64,000 nucleotides of DNA, taken from the NCBI GenBank assembly GCA_019419525.1, contig DXZU01000030.1:51754-115753 (forward strand), in the 5' to 3' direction. Below the pieces are notes generated by a model that was not told the DNA's origin, did not search any database, and saw only the letters and a program-made list of their open reading frames with translations. The translations under genes were made by a program, and so were the position numbers. This stretch comes from Collinsella sp. (GTDB lineage Bacteria; Actinomycetota; Coriobacteriia; Coriobacteriales; Coriobacteriaceae). Each line of letters opens with the position of its first letter. Position 1 is the stretch's first letter. Positions 32,883-41,672 of the stretch are shown in pieces.

Positions 32883-33908
32883 TTAAGCAACGAACTTCTC
32901 GAAGTACTTGATGGTACGGACCATCTGAGAGGTGTAGGAGTTCTCGTTGTCGTACCAAGAGGTGACCTGAACGAGGGTCTGGCCGTTGCCGAGATCATTG
33001 CACATGGTCTGAGTGGCGTCGAAGATGGAGCCGTGGGTCTCGCCGATGATGTCGGTGGAGACGATGTCATCCTCGTTGTAACCGAAGGTCTCGGAGATGG
33101 TGGCAGCGTAGGCCTTCATAGCGGCGTTGACCTCGTCGACGGTGACCTTCTTGTCAACGACAGCGTAGAGGTTGGTGAGGGAGCCGGTCGGCGTCGGGAC
33201 GCGCTGGGCGGCACCGATGAGTTTACCGTTGAGCTCGGGGAGGACCAGGCCGATAGCCTTAGCGGCACCGGTGGTGTTGGGGACGATGTTAACGGCGCAG
33301 GCGCGGCTACGACGCTTGTTGCCCTTGCGCTGCGGGCCGTCGAGCGGCATCTGGTCGCCGGTCCAGGCGTGAATGGTGGTCATGATGCCGGACACGATGG
33401 GAGCGAAGTCGTTCAGACCCTTGGCCATCGGGGCGAGGCAGTTGGTGGTGCAGGAAGCAGCGGAGATGATGTTGTCCTCAGCGGTCAGCGTCTCATGGTT
33501 GACGTTGTACACGATGGTGGGCAGATCGCTGCCAGCCGGAGCGGAGATGACGACCTTCTTGGCGCCAGCGTTGATGTGGGCCTGAGCCTTAGCCTTGCTG
33601 GTGTAGAAGCCGGTGCACTCGAGAACGACGTCGACATCGAGGTCGCCCCAAGGCAGGTTGTTGGCGTCGGCCTCCTTGTAAATCTTGATCTCCTTGCCGT
33701 CAACGGTGATGGAATCCTCGCCAGCAACGACCTCGTGATCGCGAGCGTAGTTGCCCTGCGTGGAGTCGTACTTCAGCAGGTAAGCGAGCATATCGGGAGA
33801 GGTGAGGTCGTTGATAGCGACGATCTCGGAGCCCTCATGACCGAACATCTGACGGAAAGCCAGACGACCGATGCGACCGAAGCCGTTAATAGCAACCTTT
33901 ACTGCCAT
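32883..33908 (-). CDS. gap: Glyceraldehyde-3-phosphate dehydrogenase
   Basis: 341 residues. The NAD-binding start [19 protein letters not shown], the catalytic cysteine [12 protein letters not shown] and [12 protein letters not shown] at the end are diagnostic. The ATG at 33908 has AAAGGAGA upstream. It leads the glycolytic run. The upstream region holds an AT-rich palindrome (34043-34056) that may be an operator. Confidence 0.96.
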   Translation of the reverse strand: MAVKVAINGFGRIGRLAFRQMFGHEGSEIVAINDLTSPDMLAYLLKYDSTQGNYARDHEVVAGEDSITVDGKEIKIYKEADANNLPWGDLDVDVVLECTGFYTSKAKAQAHINAGAKKVVISAPAGSDLPTIVYNVNHETLTAEDNIISAASCTTNCLAPMAKGLNDFAPIVSGIMTTIHAWTGDQMPLDGPQRKGNKRRSRACAVNIVPNTTGAAKAIGLVLPELNGKLIGAAQRVPTPTGSLTNLYAVVDKKVTVDEVNAAMKAYAATISETFGYNEDDIVSTDIIGETHGSIFDATQTMCNDLGNGQTLVQVTSWYDNENSYTSQMVRTIKYFEKFVA

Positions 33909-34042
33909 TGTGTCTCCTTTCGTAAGGCCCCCGCAAGCTACAGCGCCCGCCGTTGAGGCCCACAAACTAACCACTCGCCTAATATACCTTTTTTTTGACT
34001 TGAATTTCACGAGAATGGTCGAAATTGAAAATCAAATTTACG

Positions 34043-34056
34043 TTAAAACGTTTTAA
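34043..34056. promoter_or_regulatory. Palindrome upstream of gap
   Basis: TTAAAACGTTTTAA is a perfect 14-nt palindrome about 135 nt before the gap start. The AAACGTTT core is of a kind bound by LacI-family regulators. The same core occurs near 46682. A possible -10 (TATATT) lies about 60 nt closer to gap. No matching -35 was fixed. Confidence 0.4.
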
Positions 34057-34101
34057 AGAATAAAATAGCAGTTAAATCCGTATATACGTCGATACCTTAA
34101 A

Positions 34102-35031
34102 CTACCTGTTTGCTTCAATGAGCTTTTCAAGTCTCAAAACTCGATGGTAGAGGGCCGACTTCGACAAGGGAGGGTCAGCCATCTCCCCCAAATCACGCAG
34201 CGACAGATCGGGATAGCGCTCGCGCAGGTCGCAAAAGACCGCCAAGGCATCCGGAAGCGCATCGCGAAGGCCACGCTGCTCGAGCTCATCGATAAGCGCA
34301 AGCTGATGTTGCGCGGCACCGGCGCTTCTGGTCTGGTTGGCGAGCTCGGCGTTCACACGACGGTTCACATCGTTCTTAACCAACTTGACCGCGCGTGCCT
34401 CCTCAATCTCGGCAACGCTGCGCTTGGCACCAATCAGCTTTAAAAGATGCTCGATTTCCTCGGCGCTCTTAATGTACACGGCATAGGACCCGCGCCGTGC
34501 GTTGACGCGCGCATGGACCCCAATCTGCTCCAGCAGATCGCAGAGCCCCCGGGCATACTGCTCGCCCTGCACCGCGATCTCCAAATGAAAGTCGCCGCGG
34601 GGATCGGCCACGAAACCGCCGGCGATGAGCGCGCCGCGGATGTAGGCAAGCCTGCAGCAGGGACGGGCAACGATGTGCCGGGGAACACCGGCGACGAGCC
34701 CTCCCCTGCGGTCGAGAATGCCCAGCAGCACCAGAGCCTTGTCCAGGTCGGGTTGATCGGGCAAGGTGATGAGGTAGTTTCGAACCTTATGCAATACAGA
34801 TTTACGGACGGTGAACTCCGTTTTGAGCTTAAGGATGCGATGCGTCAGTGTGATCATCGTGCGCGCGACGGCGCCCGTCTCGGTCGCGACCGTCAAACGA
34901 TACCGCCCAGAGCCGGTAAGCGAGAGCGTACCGCTCACGCGCGTGAGGGCGGCAAGCGTCGACAAGTCGCAGTATTCACATTCGGGTTCGCAGCGCGCAA
35001 GCTCGTCGCGCACCTCAGCGGTAAACGACAT
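34102..35031 (-). CDS. whiA: DNA-binding protein WhiA
   Basis: 309 residues. The LAGLIDADG-like N-terminal part (SFTAEVRDELAR, then CCRLAYIRGALIAGGFVADP...YHLE-type block) is followed by a C-terminal helix-turn-helix (DLSLRDLGEMADPPLSKSALYHRVLRLEKL). WhiA controls division or sporulation genes in actinobacteria and chromosome segregation in Firmicutes. It follows rapZ after 6 nt. Confidence 0.94.
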   Translation of the reverse strand: MSFTAEVRDELARCEPECEYCDLSTLAALTRVSGTLSLTGSGRYRLTVATETGAVARTMITLTHRILKLKTEFTVRKSVLHKVRNYLITLPDQPDLDKALVLLGILDRRGGLVAGVPRHIVARPCCRLAYIRGALIAGGFVADPRGDFHLEIAVQGEQYARGLCDLLEQIGVHARVNARRGSYAVYIKSAEEIEHLLKLIGAKRSVAEIEEARAVKLVKNDVNRRVNAELANQTRSAGAAQHQLALIDELEQRGLRDALPDALAVFCDLRERYPDLSLRDLGEMADPPLSKSALYHRVLRLEKLIEANR

Positions 35032-35037
35032 GCAGGC

Positions 35038-35940
35038 CTATGCCTTCGTGTTGGCGCGCGACAGGTCGCGGTGGGAAATGCTCACGTGATATTGGGCACC
35101 TTCCAAATAACGTGCCGTGGCCTCGGCGATGGCAACGCTGCGGTGTTGACCGCCCGTGCAGCCGATGGCGATAGAAAGCTGTGGCTTGCCCTCCGCGATA
35201 TAGCCGGGCATGACCGTATCGAGCAGCTGCGTCCAAGCTTTCCAGAACTCCTGGGTCTTGGGATGGTCCAGAACAAAGTCGGAGACCTTCTTATCGAGAC
35301 CGGTCATGGTGCGCATCTCGGGATCGTAGAACGGATTGGGCAGGAAGCGAACGTCGATCATAATGTCCGCCTCGACGGGCATACCGTGCTTAAAGCCAAA
35401 CGAGAACACGTGAACGTCCATGAGCTGCTGGTCGGACAACTCGGAGAACGCCATGCGCAATTTGTTGCGCAGGGCAGAGGTACGCAGGCGGCTCGTGTCG
35501 ATGATCATATCGGCTCGATCGCGCACACCCTGCAGCTGCAGGCGCTCGCGCTGAATCGCATCGGCCGTAGTCTCCCCCGGCTTGGCAATGGGATGGCGGC
35601 GGCGGTTTTCGCTATAGCGACGGATCAGCACCTCGTCAGAGGCCTCGAGAAACACGATGTCGCAGCTCATCTCGCGCTCTTCGAGCGCGGCGACCGCATC
35701 GAGCAACTCGTCAAACAGCCCCTGGCTACGCAAATCGCAGGTGACGGCGAGATGCCTGCCCACGCCCGTATTGATGCCGACGAGCTCGGCAAGCTGGGCG
35801 ATGAGACGCGGAGGCAGGTTATCGATGCAAAAATAGCCCATGTCCTCGAACACGTGCATGGCCTGTGTGCGGCCCGATCCGGACATTCCGGTGATGATGA
35901 CGATATCGGGGATGCGCTCCGAGCGCTCCGCCGCATCCAT
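35038..35940 (-). CDS. rapZ: RapZ/YvcJ nucleotide-binding protein
   Basis: 300 residues. P-loop ITGMSGSGRTQAMHVFEDMGYFCIDNLPP at the start and the C-terminal SIAIGCTGGQHRSVAIAE block with H and R are the RapZ signature. In Escherichia coli RapZ guides RNase E to small RNAs; in Gram-positives the role is less clear. The start at MDAAERSE has GGGAG 5 nt upstream; an ATG six codons earlier also has a good site. The usual yvcK gene between rapZ and whiA is missing here. Confidence 0.92.
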   Translation of the reverse strand: MDAAERSERIPDIVIITGMSGSGRTQAMHVFEDMGYFCIDNLPPRLIAQLAELVGINTGVGRHLAVTCDLRSQGLFDELLDAVAALEEREMSCDIVFLEASDEVLIRRYSENRRRHPIAKPGETTADAIQRERLQLQGVRDRADMIIDTSRLRTSALRNKLRMAFSELSDQQLMDVHVFSFGFKHGMPVEADIMIDVRFLPNPFYDPEMRTMTGLDKKVSDFVLDHPKTQEFWKAWTQLLDTVMPGYIAEGKPQLSIAIGCTGGQHRSVAIAEATARYLEGAQYHVSISHRDLSRANTKA

Positions 35941-36059
35941 GGCATCTCCCTTTTGCATGTGCTGCCTCCCGAAAACAAGCGCGGGACCCAGCAACCCGGA
36001 TCCCGCGCGGTCAATTGCCTATATTGAGTATACCGCCCCGAGCGGATACGAGGCCTGTC

Positions 36060-36746
36060 TTACGCCTCAAGCGCAGCCTTGAACCAACTCGTAATACTCG
36101 TGGGGTGCGTGATGGCGGTGCCGACGACAACGGCCCAGGCGCCAGCATCGATCGCGGCGCGAGCCTCCTCGGGCGTATGCACGCGACCCTCGCAAATGAT
36201 GGGAAGGCCGGGGAATTCCTCGGTCGCCTGACGCAGGAGCGGCAGGTCGGGGCCATCGGCCATGGTGCAGTCGATGGCGGCGACACCGTGAGAGAGCGTG
36301 GTGGATACCAGGTCGAAGCCCATATCAACCGCACGGCGAATGTCCTCGATGGTGGCACAATCCGCCATCAGGAGCACACCCTCCTCGTGCAGCGGACGGA
36401 AGGTATCCTCGACCGTCTTGCCATCGGGGCGCGGACGATCGGTGGCGTCGATCGCCACGATATCGGCACCGGCAGCAACGCAGGCGCGGGCGTGACGCAG
36501 CGTCGGCGTGATGTAGACGCCCTCGTGTCCATCCTTCCACAGGCCGATAACAGGAACCTCACAGCGACCCTTAATGGCGGAAATGTCGGCAAGGCCCTGG
36601 CAGCGAATGGCGGCGGCGCCGCCGAGTTCGCAAGCGCGAGACATTTGAGCCATGGTCTCGGGCGTACGAAGCGGCTCGCCCATATACGCCTGAACGCTCA
36701 CGACGAGCTTACCCTTCAGGGATTGAATCAAAGGATCGACGGTCAT
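36060..36746 (-). CDS. nanE: N-acetylmannosamine-6-phosphate 2-epimerase
   Basis: Converts ManNAc-6-P to GlcNAc-6-P in sialic-acid breakdown. The 228-residue TIM barrel has KLVVSVQAYMGEPL, the IGLWKDGHEGVYITPT block with the active-site Lys, AIDATDRPRPDG and the phosphate-binding VVVGTAITHPTSIT end. All fit NanE. It is the last gene of the nan operon. Confidence 0.94.
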   Translation of the reverse strand: MTVDPLIQSLKGKLVVSVQAYMGEPLRTPETMAQMSRACELGGAAAIRCQGLADISAIKGRCEVPVIGLWKDGHEGVYITPTLRHARACVAAGADIVAIDATDRPRPDGKTVEDTFRPLHEEGVLLMADCATIEDIRRAVDMGFDLVSTTLSHGVAAIDCTMADGPDLPLLRQATEEFPGLPIICEGRVHTPEEARAAIDAGAWAVVVGTAITHPTSITSWFKAALEA

Positions 36747-36770
36747 AAGGCTGCAACCTTTCTCAGAACA

Positions 36771-36799
36771 GCCTCCCGAGGCGCGTTGTCTCGGGAGGC
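36771..36799 (-). terminator. Hairpin between nanK and nanE
   Basis: GCCTCCCGAG and CTCGGGAGGC pair perfectly across 9 nt. No T run follows on the minus strand, so an mRNA stability role is as likely as termination. Confidence 0.5.
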
Positions 36800-36816
36800 T
36801 CCTACAGCAGATACGT

Positions 36817-37782
36817 TTACTTTAACGAGGCAAGAAGATGCTCGGCGGCACCGATGAGCGGAGCATCGCCCTCCAGAGACCCGATGAGAATCGGCGTGTC
36901 CTGGAGCGGATCGAGCGCCTGGCTGGCATAGCCCTCGTGCACCGAATCCTTCCACGTCTGCGAACGCCAATCGGGACCCTGATGAATTACGCCGCCCGAA
37001 AGCACGATGACCTCTGGATCCAGAATGTTGGCAAGCGAGCCCAAGCTGGCGCCCAGCGCAAAGCCGGCGTCATGGATGACCTCGGTCGCCTTTGCGTCGC
37101 CCGCGCGGCACAGGTCGTTCACATCGCGACCGACCGAAGGACGGCTGGGGTCGACGCGGCCAAAGCGCTCATCGTACATACGACCAATGGAAGTGCCCGA
37201 AGCAACAGACTCAAGATGGCCGGAACGCCCGCAGGCGCAGGGAATGCCGGCGGCAGCCGAGCACTCGATGTGGCCCATATGACCGGCAGCACCATGGAAG
37301 CCCTGCATCACGCGGCCGTTCTCGACATATGCGCCGCCGATGCCCGTACCGATTCCCAGGCACAAGACGGAGAACTTGCCCTTGCCGACGCCCCAGTGGG
37401 CCTCGCCCAGAGCATGAGCCTGCACGTCGCCCACAACGGCAACGGGAAGACCAAGGTCCTCGCGCAGACGCGGCCCCAACTGAACGCCGGACCAGCCGGG
37501 CATAATCTCGTTGGCATACGCGATGGCGCCCGTCTTGGGGTCGACGACGCCTGCGGCGCCAATGCCGACACCAAGAACCTCGACATCGGGGTTCGCTTCG
37601 ATGGCGGCCTTAATAGACGCCTCGATGCGCTGGAAAACTGCCTCGCCACCTTCTTGGGCCTCGGTGGGAACCTCGGCTTCAAAGACCGGATGGGGCACGC
37701 TGCCATCAGCCGGGTACTCCATGATGGCAGTCGCAATTTTAGTTCCGCCGATATCGACAGAGCAGACGTACTTGTTCTCCAT
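36817..37782 (-). CDS. nanK: ROK-family N-acetylmannosamine kinase
   Basis: 321 residues. SVDIGGTKIATAI is the ROK phosphate motif. The zinc-binding block is HIECSAAAGIPCACGRSGHLESVASG, giving the CxCGxxGCxE-like pattern with a histidine variant. The nearby NanE, NanA and importer make ManNAc the likely substrate; other hexoses cannot be excluded from sequence alone. The ATG at 37782 has AAGGAGAG upstream. Confidence 0.85.
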   Translation of the reverse strand: MENKYVCSVDIGGTKIATAIMEYPADGSVPHPVFEAEVPTEAQEGGEAVFQRIEASIKAAIEANPDVEVLGVGIGAAGVVDPKTGAIAYANEIMPGWSGVQLGPRLREDLGLPVAVVGDVQAHALGEAHWGVGKGKFSVLCLGIGTGIGGAYVENGRVMQGFHGAAGHMGHIECSAAAGIPCACGRSGHLESVASGTSIGRMYDERFGRVDPSRPSVGRDVNDLCRAGDAKATEVIHDAGFALGASLGSLANILDPEVIVLSGGVIHQGPDWRSQTWKDSVHEGYASQALDPLQDTPILIGSLEGDAPLIGAAEHLLASLK

Positions 37783-37884
37783 GTCGCTCTCCTTCGGAGA
37801 TAAAAACAACTACAGGAAATGCGCCGTCAGGCTAGCCATCACAGCGCAGTAAAGGTTTTCCAGGTGTCCGAGATCGCCGAGAAA

Positions 37885-37922
37885 CCGTGTGGCCATTGAC
37901 CTAATGGGTCATGGCCACACGG
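37885..37922 (-). terminator. Long hairpin between nanA and nanK
   Basis: CCGTGTGGCCATTGACC and GGTCATGGCCACACGG pair along about 16 bp with one bulge. No T run follows. It probably separates nanA message from nanKE message by partial termination or processing. Confidence 0.6.
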
Positions 37923-37953
37923 TTGAACGGCAAGGTCGGGTGCCTGAGAAGCT

Positions 37954-38874
37954 TTACAGGAGACCGTTGTCCTGGAGGACCTTCTTAATAGCCTCGACGT
38001 TCTCGCCGGTCATGGCCTTCACCGGGCGCGGCATGGTCGGGCTGTCGAAGATACCCATGAGGTTCATAGCGGTCTTGAAGGCGCCGACGCCACCGGCATA
38101 GCCCTGGACGCCCGAGGTGACATCCCAGATGTGCGAAATCTCATTGAGGCGATCCTGCTCGGCCTTGACGGTAGCCCAGTCACCAGCCTGAGCGGCCTTC
38201 CACTGACGAACGTAGCCCTCGGGCTCAACGTTGGCGAGACCCGGGACAGAGCCGTCGGCGCCACCGAGGTAAGCGCCGTCGACAACAACCTCGTGGCCGG
38301 TGAGGATGCTCATCGGATGGCCGTTCTTCTCGTTCTCCTGAACGAGGTAGCGGAACGAGATGTCATCACCCGAGGAATCCTTGACGCCAGCAAGGACGCC
38401 CTCGGCGCCGAGCTTGGCAAGGAGCTTCCAGGGGAGCTTGGTGTGAACGCAGACGGGAATGTCATAGGCAAAGATGGGCAGGTCAAGCTCCTCGTGCAGG
38501 ATGCGGAAGTGCTCCTCGACCTCGGTCATGCCCTGCAGAGCATAGAACGGGCATGTGGCGACGAGGGCATCGGCACCCAGCTCCTGAGCGACCTTACCGT
38601 GCTCAATCATGCGCTCGGTCTCGGTATCGATGATGCCGACCAGAACAGGCACGCGGTGATCGACGATGCGCACGGCCTCGGCGATAATCTGGCGACGGCG
38701 CTCGTCGGTGGAGAAGACGACCTCGCCCGAGGATCCCAGGAAGAACAGGCCATCGACGCCGGCATCGATCATGCGGTTGATGCTGCGCTCAAAGGAGACA
38801 ACATCGAGCTGGTGATCTTCGGTATCGGGAACAACGACGGGAGGGATAACGCCGGTGAATTTCTGAGTTGCCAC
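37954..38874 (-). CDS. nanA: N-acetylneuraminate lyase (DHDPS/NAL family)
   Basis: 306 residues. A TIM-barrel class I aldolase with FFLGSSGEVVFSTDERR (the GSTGE substrate loop), FAYDIPVCVHTKLP and the Schiff-base lysine in LAGVKDSSGDD. In this operon it should split sialic acid to ManNAc and pyruvate. The GTG at 38874 is chosen because AAGGAG lies 6 nt upstream. The upstream esterase gene ends 68 nt before this start. A related activity (for example 2-keto-3-deoxy acid aldolase) is possible. Confidence 0.82.
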   Translation of the reverse strand: MATQKFTGVIPPVVVPDTEDHQLDVVSFERSINRMIDAGVDGLFFLGSSGEVVFSTDERRRQIIAEAVRIVDHRVPVLVGIIDTETERMIEHGKVAQELGADALVATCPFYALQGMTEVEEHFRILHEELDLPIFAYDIPVCVHTKLPWKLLAKLGAEGVLAGVKDSSGDDISFRYLVQENEKNGHPMSILTGHEVVVDGAYLGGADGSVPGLANVEPEGYVRQWKAAQAGDWATVKAEQDRLNEISHIWDVTSGVQGYAGGVGAFKTAMNLMGIFDSPTMPRPVKAMTGENVEAIKKVLQDNGLL

Positions 38875-38942
38875 AAGAATCTCCTTAGTTGTCTGGCGGG
38901 CGGCCCTATGCCACCCACTCTTGTTGGCAGTGTCCAGGCCGT

Positions 38943-39794
38943 CTAGGCCAAAGAACACGGGTAGAACGTTTGGTTAAAAAAGTCGATGACTTCGTTTTCG
39001 AACGCATTGATGCGCTCATGAGCGTATTTGGCATAGATGATATGCCTCCGGTCACACTCAAGACCGTTGAATACGGCAAACTGGCCCTTGGGATCGCTCA
39101 CGGCATCCATGAGCGATGTGCCCATGAGCACCGATCCACGCACCCGAGACGACAACGCCTCGAGGCCACCGGGAATTGGATTGGCAACCGCCGTGCAGGC
39201 GAGGCCCCGCTCGTCCAGAGCAGAAACCGCCAGCGCGACTCCGCCGCCAAGGCCCTCGCCCCATGCAAAGATGCGGTCGGGGTCCACGCCATCAAGATTG
39301 CGCGCCACCTTCGCCATCGCGCAACCCCAACGGACGCGCTTGACAAAAGCAGGAGAGGCAATCCCCTGCTGCAGCTCGCTGGATCCAATCGCCTCATCGT
39401 CCAGCGCAAGCACGGCATATCCCATGGCGGCAAACCTCGTCATGTGATGCCAGCCGCGCACAGGCCGATCGATGTCGTGGAACATCAGGCACAACGGCAC
39501 GCGCTCAGATACTCGGGCACGACCGACAGGCTCGATCAAACGAGCGTGAATCGCATCGTCACCGCGCTCAAAGGACACCTCCGAGTAACGGGCGCAGGGG
39601 TTAACAAAGTCAATCGCCGTAATGGCCAGGCCTTGAATCTTAAGATTCGAAGCGCATGTCTCTAAATCAGAAACATCTGCTTGGACATCACCGCGCCAGT
39701 CCCGATATTCTGCGAGCCTTGACGAAACCGTTCCAGGAATTCCCACGAGTCCGGGGACAATCAGCTCGTCAACATTGCTCTCGCACTTAGACAT
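38943..39794 (-). CDS. AXE1-like esterase homologue lacking its nucleophile serine
   Basis: A 283-residue alpha/beta-hydrolase of the acetyl-xylan-esterase/cephalosporin-deacetylase group, similar along its length to the upstream gene product. Where that protein has GASQGGG, this one has GEGLGGG, so the nucleophile Ser is Gly. The Asp (in TSLMDAVSDPKGQFAVFN) and His (AKYAHERI) align with those of the active partner. It is probably non-catalytic. It overlaps the upstream esterase stop by 8 nt, which suggests the two are made together and may form mixed oligomers. Confidence 0.75.
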   Translation of the reverse strand: MSKCESNVDELIVPGLVGIPGTVSSRLAEYRDWRGDVQADVSDLETCASNLKIQGLAITAIDFVNPCARYSEVSFERGDDAIHARLIEPVGRARVSERVPLCLMFHDIDRPVRGWHHMTRFAAMGYAVLALDDEAIGSSELQQGIASPAFVKRVRWGCAMAKVARNLDGVDPDRIFAWGEGLGGGVALAVSALDERGLACTAVANPIPGGLEALSSRVRGSVLMGTSLMDAVSDPKGQFAVFNGLECDRRHIIYAKYAHERINAFENEVIDFFNQTFYPCSLA

Positions 39795-40764
39795 GAGTCT
39801 CCCCTCCCTTGCAGAAAAACGGAATGATCAGATCGTCAAAATCCTGAATCTCCTCGTGGCCAAAGCCTTCAAAGAACTCATGACGCTTTTCGCAGGTCAG
39901 ATTGTTATAGACCGCAAACTGCGTCGCTGGCGGACAGACGATATCGGCTGTGCCGGTGCCAAACAGCACGGGGCATTTGACCATAGGGGCAAAGTTCTTG
40001 GAATCGAAGTACGCCAGCTTGGCATAGGCTTCGTCAATACGAGTCGAGTCCTCGTCAAACCAGCGAGACCAATAGCGCAGGCCCTCGTAGGCAATGTCGT
40101 CGGCATCCAAATCCCAGACCAGGCGGAAATCTGACAGGAAGGGATAGAGGATGGCGGCGCGATTGATAAGCTCGCTGTTAAGTGCACAGGTCGCAATGCC
40201 CAAACCGCCGCCCTGCGACGCGCCGTTCACAAACACACGGGCAAGATCGATGCCCTCGAGCTCGCGAACGATACGGCACAGGATGCGAATATCTTGGTGC
40301 AAGCGGACATAGTAGAGGTTGGCCGGGTCGCCGTCGATACCGGCGACGATATGCCCGGCAACCGTTGTGCCCTCAAATCCACCAATGTCCTCGGAGGGAC
40401 CTCCTTGGCCGGGGCAGTCGAGGGCGATGAGTGCCATGCCCATGCCCGCAAACGACGCCTGCTCAAACCAGCTGCGGCTTGCACCCGGATACCCATGGAA
40501 CTGAAGTACCAATGGCACGGGCTCGTCCGAGACGGGTTTAAGGTACTTGGCATGCAGGCGAGCGCCACACATACCGGTATACCAGAGGTCGAAAAGCTGG
40601 CAGGTCGCGGCATCGGTGGCCGATGCCGTCTCGATCGCGTAGTCAAGCCCGACGGCGTCGGCCTCGGCCATGCGATCCTTCCAAAAGAGATCGAAATCTG
40701 ATGGACGGGGCATGGCGCCTCGATATTCACCAAATTGATGTTGTAGCTCCTGAGCACTTGGCAT
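39787..40764 (-). CDS. Acetyl (xylan) esterase, AXE1/CAH family
   Basis: A 325-residue intracellular deacetylase. Oxyanion HGYPGASRSWF is followed by nucleophile elbow NGASQGGGLG (about residue 175), catalytic Asp in GTADIVCPPATQFAVYNNL and His in EGFGHEEI. There is no signal peptide, so it acts on imported acetylated sugars. Set among sialic-acid genes, it may remove O-acetyl groups from sialic acid; that is inference, as AXE1 members are best known on xylo-oligosaccharides and cephalosporin C. The start (40764) is not certain; a TTG 15 nt upstream and an ATG 17 codons in are alternatives. Confidence 0.82.
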   Translation of the reverse strand: MPSAQELQHQFGEYRGAMPRPSDFDLFWKDRMAEADAVGLDYAIETASATDAATCQLFDLWYTGMCGARLHAKYLKPVSDEPVPLVLQFHGYPGASRSWFEQASFAGMGMALIALDCPGQGGPSEDIGGFEGTTVAGHIVAGIDGDPANLYYVRLHQDIRILCRIVRELEGIDLARVFVNGASQGGGLGIATCALNSELINRAAILYPFLSDFRLVWDLDADDIAYEGLRYWSRWFDEDSTRIDEAYAKLAYFDSKNFAPMVKCPVLFGTGTADIVCPPATQFAVYNNLTCEKRHEFFEGFGHEEIQDFDDLIIPFFCKGGETHV

Positions 40765-40800
40765 GGCTCGTGAACCCAACCTTTCGAAATCGCAACGGAG

Positions 40801-40828
40801 GTGCGCCCGGCAAGGGGGCCGGGCGCAC
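40801..40828 (-). terminator. GC-rich hairpin between importer and esterase genes
   Basis: GTGCGCCCGG and CCGGGCGCAC pair around a short G-rich loop. No T run follows. It lies 16 nt past the ATPase stop. Confidence 0.5.
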
Positions 40829-40844
40829 GGGAGGGAAAGCGAGG

Positions 40845-41672
40845 CTACTCGCCGAGCTTGGGGTGCAGCAGCGACGGCGCAGCGCCGAGCAGCATCTTGG
40901 TGTAGGGGTCCTGGGGGTGCTGGAAGACCTGCTTGGCCTCGCCCTGCTCGACGATCTTGCCGCCATTCATAACGATGATGTCGTCAGAGATATAGCGGAC
41001 CGTCTGGATGTCATGGCTGATGAACACCATGGCCAGGCCGAGCTCCTTCTTAAGGTCGGTCAACAGGTTGAGAATCTGCGCGCGGACCGAAACGTCCAGA
41101 GCCGAGGTGGGCTCGTCGGCGATGATGGCATCGGGGTTCAGCGACAGGGCACGGGCAATTGCGACGCGCTGACGCTGGCCGCCCGAAAGCTGGCCGGGAA
41201 GAACCTCGGCGGCGGAGCTGGGCAGACCGGTGAGCTCCAAAAGCTCCTTGACGCGCTTCTCCTGCTCGGCCTCGGTACCCAGGTTGTGGACGCGCATGGG
41301 GTCGAGCAGCTGCTCGCGAACGACCATGCGGGGGTTGAGCGCCGTGGCCGGGTTCTGGAACACGACCGAGATGACGCGACCCATGTGGCGACGGTCCTCG
41401 GCGGTACGTTTGGTAACGTCCTTGCCCTTAAAGTAGACCTTGCCACTCGTGGGGGCCTGCAGGCCGCACATGACGTTGGCAGTGGTGGACTTACCGCAAC
41501 CGGACTCGCCGACGATGCCGATCGTCTGACCGGGCATGAGCTTAATCGTTACACCCTGGACGGCGTGAACCAGGTTGGGGTGCAGAATCGAGCCGGTACG
41601 GGTCCTAAAGGTGACGTGGACGTCATCAAGGAAGATGATCGGCTCGACGCCGTTGACTGCGGTCTCGCTCAT
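40845..41672 (-). CDS. ABC importer ATPase of the nan operon
   Basis: 275 residues of the Dpp/Opp ATPase family. Walker A GESGCGKSTTANV, signature LSGGQRQRVAIARA, Walker B AIIADEPTSALD and H-loop ISHD are all present. It lacks the cysteine-rich C-terminal extension of OppD/F. It abuts the fused permease-ATPase gene, giving the second NBD needed for a heterodimer. It is probably part of a sialic-acid (SatABCD/NanBCDF-like) importer. Confidence 0.87.
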   Translation of the reverse strand: MSETAVNGVEPIIFLDDVHVTFRTRTGSILHPNLVHAVQGVTIKLMPGQTIGIVGESGCGKSTTANVMCGLQAPTSGKVYFKGKDVTKRTAEDRRHMGRVISVVFQNPATALNPRMVVREQLLDPMRVHNLGTEAEQEKRVKELLELTGLPSSAAEVLPGQLSGGQRQRVAIARALSLNPDAIIADEPTSALDVSVRAQILNLLTDLKKELGLAMVFISHDIQTVRYISDDIIVMNGGKIVEQGEAKQVFQHPQDPYTKMLLGAAPSLLHPKLGE

